Assembly (NCBI GenBank): GCA_902772745.1
Contig: CACYBV010000412.1
Location: 1 to 7,783 of the forward strand
Source: an uncultured Eubacteriales bacterium
GTDB taxonomy: Bacteria > Bacillota > Clostridia > Lachnospirales > Lachnospiraceae
DNA length: 7,783 bases
Direction: 5' to 3'
The translations under genes were made by a program, and so were the position numbers. The notes beneath the pieces are model-generated. The model had not been told where the DNA came from. It saw nothing but the letters and a program-made list of their open reading frames with translations, and did no database searches. Positions 1-6,308 of this stretch are shown piece by piece. Each line of letters begins with the position of its first letter. The stretch's first letter is position 1.

Positions 1-448
1 GCCGAAGCGCTACAGCTCCGGATCCCTGATCCTGACCATGGAAAACGCAGGCCAGTTCATCGAGGATGAAGAGCTCCGGGCCCAGATCAAAGGCTCCGGC
101 ATCGGAACCTCCGCGACCCGGGCCGAAATCATCAAAAAACTCGTTACGATCAAATATCTGAAAATCAACGGAAAGACGCAGATCGTTACGCCGATGCTGC
201 AGGGCGAGCTCGTTTACAATGTCGTCGAAGCTTCGATGCCGCAGCTTCTGAACCCGGATCTCACAGCCTCCTGGGAAAAGGGTCTGTCCTATGTTTCGGA
301 AGGCACGATTTCGACGGATGAATACATGGAAAAGATGACGGGATTTGTCCGGCGGCGTACGGATTTTGTGAAGAATATCGGCAACCCTGAGGGAATCCGC
401 AGAACTTTCGAGCCGATTCTCCCGTATTATGCCGCAAAAAAGAAATAA
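1..448 (+). CDS. topB: Type IA DNA topoisomerase (topoisomerase III-like), C-terminal fragment
   Basis: This is the 3' end of a gene that enters from the left edge. The reading frame is open from position 2 (first residues PKRYSSGSLILTMENAG) and gives 148 residues before the TAA at 446-448. The ATG at 38 is internal and not the true start. The segment GSGIGTSATRAEIIKKL is the characteristic late-core motif of type IA topoisomerases, which relax or decatenate DNA by cutting one strand through a tyrosine lying upstream of this window. The PKRYSSGSLI segment before it also fits the topoisomerase III/TopB branch. The protein ends in a short basic tail (AAKKK) about 110 residues after the motif, with no cysteine-rich zinc ribbon, so it looks like a core-only enzyme. 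Topoisomerase I (topA) is less likely because its usual zinc-finger tail is missing. The next gene starts 23 bases downstream with no terminator between. Confidence 0.82.
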   Translation, partial: PKRYSSGSLILTMENAGQFIEDEELRAQIKGSGIGTSATRAEIIKKLVTIKYLKINGKTQIVTPMLQGELVYNVVEASMPQLLNPDLTASWEKGLSYVSEGTISTDEYMEKMTGFVRRRTDFVKNIGNPEGIRRTFEPILPYYAAKKK

Positions 449-461
449 GGCTGCATTTAAC

Positions 462-467
462 AGAGGG
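462..467 (+). promoter_or_regulatory. Ribosome binding site of the small membrane protein gene
   Basis: AGAGGG lies four bases before the ATG at 472, inside the 23-base gap after the topoisomerase stop codon. It supports the ATG at 472 as the start. The gap holds no visible hairpin or promoter, which is consistent with readthrough from the topoisomerase gene. Confidence 0.6.
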
Positions 468-471
468 ACTC

Positions 472-864
472 ATGGAAATTATCGAAGAAGAGCAGGAACT
501 CGGAAGTGTCGGAAGGACACAGAGAATAACGATCTCTCGGCGTGATACGCTGGTAAATGACCTGAAAAACAGTACGGTTCAGGGACTTCTGTCCTTTCTT
601 CTGTCAATTGCGTCCGCATCTGCGATCCTGACCGGTTTCTATCTGAGCTTCCGCGCCGAAGGAAGGGCGGGAATTGTTGTCGGCCTCCTGATGATCGGAT
701 CGCTGCTCCTTGCGGGCTCTTCGATCATTCTGGGAATTGCCGGGCTGAAAAACCGCAGGAAAATCCGCCACTATATGGAGCGGCGGGGAATTATTATCAG
801 CATTATTTGTATTGCTTCTCTGATCGCGCTTTATGTGCGCGGAATCCTGATCTATCTTGGGTGA
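472..864 (+). CDS. Small three-helix membrane protein, DUF6142-like
   Basis: A 130-residue protein of unknown function. The first 35 residues are acidic then basic and soluble, with no signal peptide. Three hydrophobic segments follow at about residues 37-60, 67-92 and 106-128. The loop between helices 2 and 3 (residues 93-105, KNRRKIRHYMERR) is strongly basic, so by the positive-inside rule the N-terminus and this loop should be cytoplasmic and the short C-terminus outside. The pattern (YLSFRAEGRAG, a small-residue-rich second helix with GIAGL, a basic loop, then a helix ending in LYVRG) resembles what I remember of DUF6142, a short clostridial membrane family; that name is from memory. Its stop codon is four bases before the start of the giant solenoid gene, so the two are probably translationally coupled. 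A plausible role is membrane anchor for the downstream cytosolic proteins (inference). Confidence 0.75.
   Translation: MEIIEEEQELGSVGRTQRITISRRDTLVNDLKNSTVQGLLSFLLSIASASAILTGFYLSFRAEGRAGIVVGLLMIGSLLLAGSSIILGIAGLKNRRKIRHYMERRGIIISIICIASLIALYVRGILIYLG
859..864 (+). promoter_or_regulatory. Ribosome binding site deciding the start of the DUF5717-like gene
   Basis: GGGTGA overlaps the last sense codon and TGA stop of the upstream gene and sits four bases before the ATG at 869. It supports ATG 869 over the in-frame TTG at 857, which would add only four residues (MGDC) and has no good Shine-Dalgarno sequence. The arrangement suggests ribosomes ending the membrane protein re-initiate on the large gene. 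Confidence 0.55.
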
Positions 865-868
865 TTGC

Positions 869-3800
869 ATGAAAAGTCGTTTGATCCAGTTGTCAAAAGG
901 AAATATCGAATACCGGGTTCCGGAGGTGCGCTTCGGGGTGGAAAAACTATCGGGGCTGCTGCTCCCGGACAGAAAAGCCGCCTTTGAGGTGACGGTCAAT
1001 TCGGAAAACAATGTCCCGATGCATCTGTTTTTCTATTCACAGGATGCGAGAATCCGTGTCTCACAACCGCTTTCTATCGGCCGGACCGGCAAGTTTACGG
1101 TGGAAATCAACACCTTCGGCCTGGTTCCGAACGACCGGATCCGGGGGAATATCGATATTGTATATAACGGCGGGGAGACTTCGCTTCCCTATGATTTCAT
1201 GATCGGCGTGCTGTGCGGCGACCGGGTGCAGAAGAGCTTCGACTCCCTTACGGAGTTTGCGGAATTTGCCGCGAAAAACCCGAAGGAAGCGGCCGCTTTG
1301 TTCTGTTTCCGGGATTTCACCTCCATGCCCTTTATGCAGGACCTGAAGCTTTACGGACATTATCACAGCTATCTGTCGACAGGTGCGGAAGACAACGGAC
1401 TTTCCGAATTTCTGCGTTCCTGCGGGATTGCTTTCCCGCGCGAAGAGAAACCGAGGAAGGAGTATTCTTCGGAAAAACCGCGCAAGGAAGATCCGGCGGC
1501 GGCGCTCCTCTGGAAGGATAAGGAGCGCCGGATCCGGATTTCCAGGCTCGTGACGCGCTATGAAGTCACAAGACGCCGCGGAATAAACCGGGTGATCCCG
1601 GATTTCGACCGGGAATTCACTGCGCTGACGGAAGACTATGCGCTCGATCCGGACGCGCATCTTGCATATGCCTGGTATCTCACGGTCGAATCGCGCATGG
1701 AAGAAGCGAGAAAAGAACTGCTGCGCATTCAGGACGCGGTCCAGAAAGACCGGCTCGCGAAAAAAGATAATTACTGCCTGTTCATGAAGCTTGCGGCGAT
1801 GATCGAAGACAACGAAGAACGGTCGGAACAGTGCAGGGAACTCGCGCATAAGCTTTTCATGGACGGCGCCCGTTCCGGGCTGATGTTTGAGATCGAGTAC
1901 CGGCTGAACCCGGAATTTTCGGAATCCGCGGAAAAGGCATCGCAGCTTCTTCTGCAGTATTATACCATCGCAAACCATGACCCGATGGTGCTTCTTGAGA
2001 CCTGCTCACTCTGGGAAAAGGATACTTCCGCGGTCTCCGTGCTGACGGAGTATGAGCTCCGTTCGGCGCTTTTCGGGCTGCGGACCGGGCTGATTTCGGA
2101 AAAGACGCTGTTTTATGTGTTCTCGCATGAACTGAAGAATCCGAAGCTGCTTCCCCTGTACATGCTGATCCTGAAGCTTGCCTATAAGAAGTTCGGCAAC
2201 CAGGAATTCCTGCAGGCGATCTGCAACGTATATCTGCAGCAAAAGCGTGTCGGGAAACGGTATTTCTGCTGGTATCGGGACGCAGTGGAACTGAATTTCT
2301 CCATGCCCGGGCTGTATGAGTATTTTATGGTTTCGCTGCCTAGGGATTATGCAAAACCGCTGCCGATGAATCTCGTGCTGTACTTCGGCTACGGCCGGGA
2401 AAACAGCAGCATCCCGCTGGATCTTCTGTATTCGAATATCGTCACATACTATCGGGACGACGAAAAAGTCTGGGATATTTACCGGGAAAAAATCGAAGCC
2501 TATGCGGTGAAGAAACTCCGGATGGAAGAGTTCCCGAAGACGATGCTGCCGGTCTTCGCGACGATTCTCGACCGCGAACACCTGAGCCCGGAAAATGCGC
2601 AGGGCATGATGAGCCTCCTTGAGCTTCGGCGGATCCGGACCTCGGATCCTTCGATCCGGCGCGTTGTCGTGCATTATCCGCAGCTCCAGCAGGAAACAGG
2701 TTTTTCCGTATCCGACCAGGAGGCGCTCGCGCCGCTGTTTTCGGAGCAGGCGGTAATCGCTTTTGAGGACCGGTACGGAAACCGGCATTTCGATCCGGAC
2801 TGTGAGATCGAAAAGGTTTTCGACGATCCGGCGCTGTATTCGGAATGCGCCTCGCTTCTTCCCGAACGGCTTCTTCTGCTCCTCAGGGAAGCGGATCATA
2901 TCCGGCCGGGAACACTTCGGGAGAAGGACCTTTTTATCGTCACGACACTGATCAAGAACAAGAACATCGATGCGTTTTACCGCGCGCGGCTTTATGAATC
3001 CCTTGTGGATCTTGCGATGAGCCCCGGCATGCAGCATGTGAACTGCTGCGAGTTCCTGATGGAGGCGGAGTTCACCTCCTTTACGCCGGAATACCGGACG
3101 AAGCTTCTCGAGGTGCTGATCGACCGCGGTTATTATAAAGAGGCCTTCGCAAGGATTCTGGAGTACGGTAACGAGCGGCTTTCGGACGATCACCTGCAGA
3201 TCTGCGCGGAGAATATGATGGACCAGCCGGTATTTAAGGGCGACCGCACCATGACTGCGATCTGCTACCGCCTGTTCAAAAACCAGCACGGATCGAGTGC
3301 GGTTTATGAGGTGCTCTCCTCGTATTTCGAGGGCGGAACGGCGGATCTTCTGCAGCTGATCCGGAGGCTCCGGCAGAAGCATCAGCCGACCCGGGGACTT
3401 GTGGAACAGGCTTTTACCGAATGCCTGTACTGCGGGAACAACCGGGAACTTGATTCGCTCTTTGAATGGTATATGTCGGAAAACGGCCAGGAGCCTCTCC
3501 TGAAATCGGCTTACCTTGTACTTCGGTCGCATATGTATTTTATGGGGATTCGAAGCCTTACGGATACTGCGGCGGAAGCGCTGAAACGTTCAGTCTGGGA
3601 TCTTCCGAAGGTCGGAATGCTCGCGCTTCTGAAGTATTTCGCGGACGACAACGGCCCGATGACATCGGAGGACCGGGAGCTCTGCGAGGCGCTTGTCCGT
3701 GCGGCTTCTTCGGAAAACATCGTGCTCGGCTGCTTCCGGAAGCTGGAGCGGCACATTGAGATGCCCGTGGAGCTTGAAGGCCGTGTCTATGTCGAATACC

Positions 3801-4159
3801 GCGACCCGGATGCTCTTGATGTCGCGGTGATCGGCCAGATCCTTCCGGGGAGACATTACTTCCACCGGATGCTGCACCGGATTTACCCCGGCGTCTATGT
3901 GCGCTCCTTTATCCTGTATAAACGGGAATGGATCCAGTATTATTATTCCGTACATAAAAGGGACGGATCGGTCGCGGAAGCGGAGGGCGATGTCGTTTCG
4001 CAGGAAGCGGATCCGGGAAGCCCCGGCTCCCGTTATGCGGATATCGCGCGGCTCGAGCAGAAAATCGGGAGAGGGCAGCTGCGGGAGACCGCGGAGCTTC
4101 TCAGGACGCAGCTTTTGAAAGACGCTATGATAGAAGATATTTTTTCCGAGAAAGAGTAA
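869..4159 (+). CDS. Giant cytosolic helical-solenoid protein, DUF5717-like
   Basis: A 1096-residue protein of unknown function, numbered from the ATG at 869; a TTG at 857 would add four residues. No signal peptide or membrane helix is visible. Layout as I read it: residues about 8-114 are a beta-rich, sandwich-like domain (GNIEYRVPEVRF near the start, DIVYNGG near the end); about 115-185 are helical; about 190-210 form a charged linker with two EKPRKE copies; from about 212 a long alpha-helical, TPR-like solenoid begins (for example AYAWYLTVESRMEEARKELL). A beta-rich segment around 590-645, containing FEDRYGNRHF at 632, interrupts the solenoid, which then resumes to about 960. Residues about 965-1036 are again beta-rich (FILYKREWIQYYYS), followed by a Gly/Pro linker and a final helical pair. 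The length, start motif and position before an Hsp70-like gene match what I recall of DUF5717 proteins in Lachnospiraceae. A scaffold or client-binding role is inference. Confidence 0.8.
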   Translation: MKSRLIQLSKGNIEYRVPEVRFGVEKLSGLLLPDRKAAFEVTVNSENNVPMHLFFYSQDARIRVSQPLSIGRTGKFTVEINTFGLVPNDRIRGNIDIVYNGGETSLPYDFMIGVLCGDRVQKSFDSLTEFAEFAAKNPKEAAALFCFRDFTSMPFMQDLKLYGHYHSYLSTGAEDNGLSEFLRSCGIAFPREEKPRKEYSSEKPRKEDPAAALLWKDKERRIRISRLVTRYEVTRRRGINRVIPDFDREFTALTEDYALDPDAHLAYAWYLTVESRMEEARKELLRIQDAVQKDRLAKKDNYCLFMKLAAMIEDNEERSEQCRELAHKLFMDGARSGLMFEIEYRLNPEFSESAEKASQLLLQYYTIANHDPMVLLETCSLWEKDTSAVSVLTEYELRSALFGLRTGLISEKTLFYVFSHELKNPKLLPLYMLILKLAYKKFGNQEFLQAICNVYLQQKRVGKRYFCWYRDAVELNFSMPGLYEYFMVSLPRDYAKPLPMNLVLYFGYGRENSSIPLDLLYSNIVTYYRDDEKVWDIYREKIEAYAVKKLRMEEFPKTMLPVFATILDREHLSPENAQGMMSLLELRRIRTSDPSIRRVVVHYPQLQQETGFSVSDQEALAPLFSEQAVIAFEDRYGNRHFDPDCEIEKVFDDPALYSECASLLPERLLLLLREADHIRPGTLREKDLFIVTTLIKNKNIDAFYRARLYESLVDLAMSPGMQHVNCCEFLMEAEFTSFTPEYRTKLLEVLIDRGYYKEAFARILEYGNERLSDDHLQICAENMMDQPVFKGDRTMTAICYRLFKNQHGSSAVYEVLSSYFEGGTADLLQLIRRLRQKHQPTRGLVEQAFTECLYCGNNRELDSLFEWYMSENGQEPLLKSAYLVLRSHMYFMGIRSLTDTAAEALKRSVWDLPKVGMLALLKYFADDNGPMTSEDRELCEALVRAASSENIVLGCFRKLERHIEMPVELEGRVYVEYRDPDALDVAVIGQILPGRHYFHRMLHRIYPGVYVRSFILYKREWIQYYYSVHKRDGSVAEAEGDVVSQEADPGSPGSRYADIARLEQKIGRGQLRETAELLRTQLLKDAMIEDIFSEKE
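1445..1489 (+). repeat. Hexapeptide EKPRKE coded twice in the linker of the large protein
   Basis: Positions 1445-1462 and 1472-1489 both encode EKPRKE, separated by the three residues YSS. The copies differ in arginine and glutamate codons (AGG versus CGC, GAG versus GAA), so this is a peptide-level repeat and not a fresh DNA duplication. It marks a charged, probably flexible hinge between the N-terminal region and the helical solenoid. Confidence 0.7.
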
Positions 4160-4170
4160 AATAAGAGACC

Positions 4171-5451
4171 ATGGAAGAAGGACTGATAATCGGTTTTGAT
4201 TTGTGCAAGGATTTCTGCAGGATCAGCTATTTTGTGAGCGGACAGGAAGAACCTTCGGATCTCGTGTTTTCCGAGGAGGATAATCCCTATGTGATCCAGA
4301 ATTCCATCTGCAAAAGAAAAGGTGAGGACGTCTGGCTGATCGGGCAGGAGGCTTACGAGACGGCGCTTCTTGGAGGCGGAAGCATTGTGGACAAGCTGCT
4401 GCGGCTTGTGGCGCGGCAGGGCTTCGCGACCTTTGATGGGCAGAAATATTCCGCGGAGGATCTGCTGTTTCATTTTCTGGAGCGGACACTCGAATTCCTT
4501 TTTGCGGAAAAGAAGACCAGGAACGTTCTCGGAATCATGTATTCGGTGCAGGAACTGAACACGACGGTTCTCGATGCCGTGATCCGCTGCACGAAACGCC
4601 TCGGGATCGACCGCAGGAAAATGCATATCATCAGTCATACGGAGAGCTTCCTCTACTATGTGCTTTCGCAGAAAAGGGAACTCTGGTCCAATATTTCTGT
4701 GCTTTACGATCTCTCCGGAGACGGGCTGAATTACTATGAGCTCGAGGTCCTTCGGGGCATGCAGCCGAATGTGGCGAAGGCCTCCCGTACCTTCCTTGAG
4801 GAAGGATTTTCCCTGGAAATCCTTGACAGTGCGGCCGGCCGCAAGATGGCTGACAACATCATGACGAGCTGCGTCGACAGGATGCTTAAAAAGAAGCTGA
4901 TTTCAAGCGCGTACCTCTCGGGCCGCGGCATGGATTCCTGCCAGAAATGGGGCGAGAACTTCCTCCGGGTCCTGTGTCAGCGGAGAAAAGTGTTCTTTAT
5001 CGAGAATCTCTTTGCAAAAGGCGCGGTTTATGCGGCCTGCGAATACCTCAGGGAGAATTCTTCCTATCCTTTCAGCATCATGTGCGAGGGACGGATCGAT
5101 GTAGACATCAGCATGGAAATCACACAGGGAAACAAACAGCAGACCCTTGCCCTCGCCTCCGTCGGCAACAACTGGTATGAAACAAAAGAGGATTTCGATA
5201 TTATTCCGGACCAGGAAACCGCGATCCGCATGAAGGTGAAGCGGCTCGGCGAGCGCATGCCGATCATGATCGAGGTGCCGCTCGACGGATTCCCGAAGCG
5301 CCCGCAGAAAATGACCCGCGTCAATGTCGCGCTCAGTTTCGAATCCGAAAAAATGTTCACCGTAACAGTGACGGACAAGGGATTCGGCGAGTTCTTCCCC
5401 GGCACCGAACAGACGGTCCGGAAGACCTTCACGATCGGCGACGGCGTATAA
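4171..5451 (+). CDS. Divergent actin/Hsp70-fold protein, DUF5716-like
   Basis: A 426-residue cytosolic protein. Its motif order follows the actin/Hsp70 ATPase fold. Residues 5-20 (GLIIGFDLCKDFCRIS) stand where phosphate-1 loop DLGTT occurs. Residues 177-187 (VLYDLSGDGLN) match phosphate-2. Residues 247-254 (AYLSGRGM) match the adenosine loop. Residues 283-293 (KGAVYAACEYL) resemble the connect-2 helix that follows it. Residues about 300-426 are beta-rich and may correspond to an Hsp70-type substrate-binding or accessory beta domain. The canonical Gly/Thr phosphate-binding residues are altered (DLCKD, DLSGDG), so ATP hydrolysis may be weak, modified or lost. The family label DUF5716 comes from memory of clostridial gene order (beside DUF5717). 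The gene starts 11 bases after the large solenoid gene with only a weak purine-rich ribosome site (AAGAGA), suggesting coupling. FtsA/MreB-like polymerisation is an alternative, but no membrane-targeting helix is evident. Confidence 0.75.
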   Translation: MEEGLIIGFDLCKDFCRISYFVSGQEEPSDLVFSEEDNPYVIQNSICKRKGEDVWLIGQEAYETALLGGGSIVDKLLRLVARQGFATFDGQKYSAEDLLFHFLERTLEFLFAEKKTRNVLGIMYSVQELNTTVLDAVIRCTKRLGIDRRKMHIISHTESFLYYVLSQKRELWSNISVLYDLSGDGLNYYELEVLRGMQPNVAKASRTFLEEGFSLEILDSAAGRKMADNIMTSCVDRMLKKKLISSAYLSGRGMDSCQKWGENFLRVLCQRRKVFFIENLFAKGAVYAACEYLRENSSYPFSIMCEGRIDVDISMEITQGNKQQTLALASVGNNWYETKEDFDIIPDQETAIRMKVKRLGERMPIMIEVPLDGFPKRPQKMTRVNVALSFESEKMFTVTVTDKGFGEFFPGTEQTVRKTFTIGDGV

Positions 5452-5456
5452 GGAGG
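5451..5456 (+). promoter_or_regulatory. Strong ribosome binding site of the TPR gene
   Basis: A perfect AGGAGG begins on the last base of the upstream TAA stop and lies five bases before the ATG at 5462. It is the strongest Shine-Dalgarno sequence in the window and fixes the TPR gene start. The TPR protein may therefore be made at higher levels than its neighbours from a shared transcript (inference). Confidence 0.8.
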
Positions 5457-5461
5457 ACGGT

Positions 5462-6274
5462 ATGGGACGCTATATTCTGTGCGGAAAAGAAGCGGATCTT
5501 CCCTACGAAGTGGACGAGCTGGACATCCGGATTTACACGATCGAGGAACTCTGCTATTATATCTACAATTACCTGCCGCTGATCGGCGAGGATTTTATCG
5601 ACGAACGCCTGCTGTTTTTTATCCGCCGGGAACTGGATCTTCCGGAGATCGCGGACAAGATCGAGCGTTTTTACGGATCCAGGTCCGAGCAGGACGCGAC
5701 GCTGCAGATGCTGCTGTCGGATGTCGGATACTATTCGGACCCGGAGCTTTCCGAATTCCAGAACCGGCTTGTCTACAGAAGAAGGCGATCTCGCGAGGAA
5801 CGGGTAAAGGCGAAAGGCGACAGCCTGCTCCGGCTCGGGCGCTACCAGAGCGCGGTGCGCTGCTACAAATCGCTCCATGAGAAAGGCTCGGACAGCCGGG
5901 TTTCGAGGGAATTTTATGTGAGCGTACTGGAATCGCTTGCAAGCGCCTACGGTCACCTGTGCGAGTTTGATTACGCTTTGGACTGCCTTCTCGGAATCTA
6001 TGACCTGAACCATTCCGAAAGAATCCTGAAAAAGGCTTACGATGTCTGTATTCTTTCGGGGACGGAACTTCCCCAGTCATATTTTTCTCGGGTTCCGGAC
6101 CAGAAGCTGCAGAAGTGGCAGCAGGATTACTGGAACAGGGAGACTGTCGCGAGGCAGAACCTGGATTCGGACGAGACGATGCAGATTTTCCTCCAGGATC
6201 CCGGGACGCAGAAAAAGGAACTCGCCGAATATCTGGACAAGAAAAAAGAAGCCTGCCGGGGCATGCTCGAGTGA
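5462..6274 (+). CDS. TPR-containing protein of the DUF5717/DUF5716 cluster
   Basis: A 270-residue cytosolic protein with no signal peptide or membrane segment. The N-terminal part (residues 1-70) starts with MGRYILCGKEADLPY and contains the aromatic-rich stretch IEELCYYIYNYLPL; I do not recognise it as a named domain, but it looks like a conserved helical module. A very basic patch follows (RRRRSREER, 106-114). Residues about 114-146 fit a tetratricopeptide repeat well (KGDSLLRLGRYQSAVRCY), and a second, weaker repeat lies at about 150-183 (ASAYGHLCEFDYALDCL). The C-terminal 60 residues are charged and helical. TPRs bind peptides and often act as Hsp70 partners, and the gene lies ten bases behind the Hsp70/actin-like gene, so a co-chaperone or adaptor role is a reasonable inference, not a demonstrated one. 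Confidence 0.78.
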   Translation: MGRYILCGKEADLPYEVDELDIRIYTIEELCYYIYNYLPLIGEDFIDERLLFFIRRELDLPEIADKIERFYGSRSEQDATLQMLLSDVGYYSDPELSEFQNRLVYRRRRSREERVKAKGDSLLRLGRYQSAVRCYKSLHEKGSDSRVSREFYVSVLESLASAYGHLCEFDYALDCLLGIYDLNHSERILKKAYDVCILSGTELPQSYFSRVPDQKLQKWQQDYWNRETVARQNLDSDETMQIFLQDPGTQKKELAEYLDKKKEACRGMLE

Positions 6275-6298
6275 CAGGCGATAGACAGTAAGTATATC

Positions 6299-6305
6299 AG
6301 AGGTG
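6299..6305 (+). promoter_or_regulatory. Ribosome binding site of valS
   Basis: AGAGGTG precedes the ATG at 6309 with five bases between AGAGG and the start codon. It supports ATG 6309 as the valS start. The full gap between the TPR stop and valS is 34 bases, so there is no room for a T-box leader. Confidence 0.65.
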
Positions 6306-6308
6306 CAT

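Noticed and set aside
449..471. Possible terminator after the topoisomerase gene
   Set aside because: The 23 bases contain no inverted repeat and no T-run, so there is nothing to support termination.
1061..1978. A 305-codon open frame on the minus strand
   Set aside because: Same shadow effect opposite the giant gene; the product is Arg/Phe-rich and has no domain pattern or convincing ribosome binding site.
3061..3079. Small inverted repeat GGAGG / CCTCC inside the giant gene
   Set aside because: The stem is only five base pairs, lies inside coding sequence and is not followed by a T-run; it is expected by chance.
2006..3532. A 508-codon open frame on the minus strand opposite the giant protein gene
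   Set aside because: It lies wholly antisense to a well-supported gene, its product is rich in Arg, His and Pro with no recognisable motif, and such long shadows are expected when GC-rich codons leave few stops on the other strand.
472..6274. Possibility that the four-gene module is an anti-phage or mobile-element system
   Set aside because: No nuclease, protease, transposase, integrase, attachment site or base-composition shift is visible, and the module sits between housekeeping genes; a core cellular role is more likely.
6271..6298. Possible promoter GTGACA, 16 bases, TATATC before valS
   Set aside because: The match is weak and a transcript would start within a few bases of the valS ATG, losing its ribosome binding site at 6299-6305.
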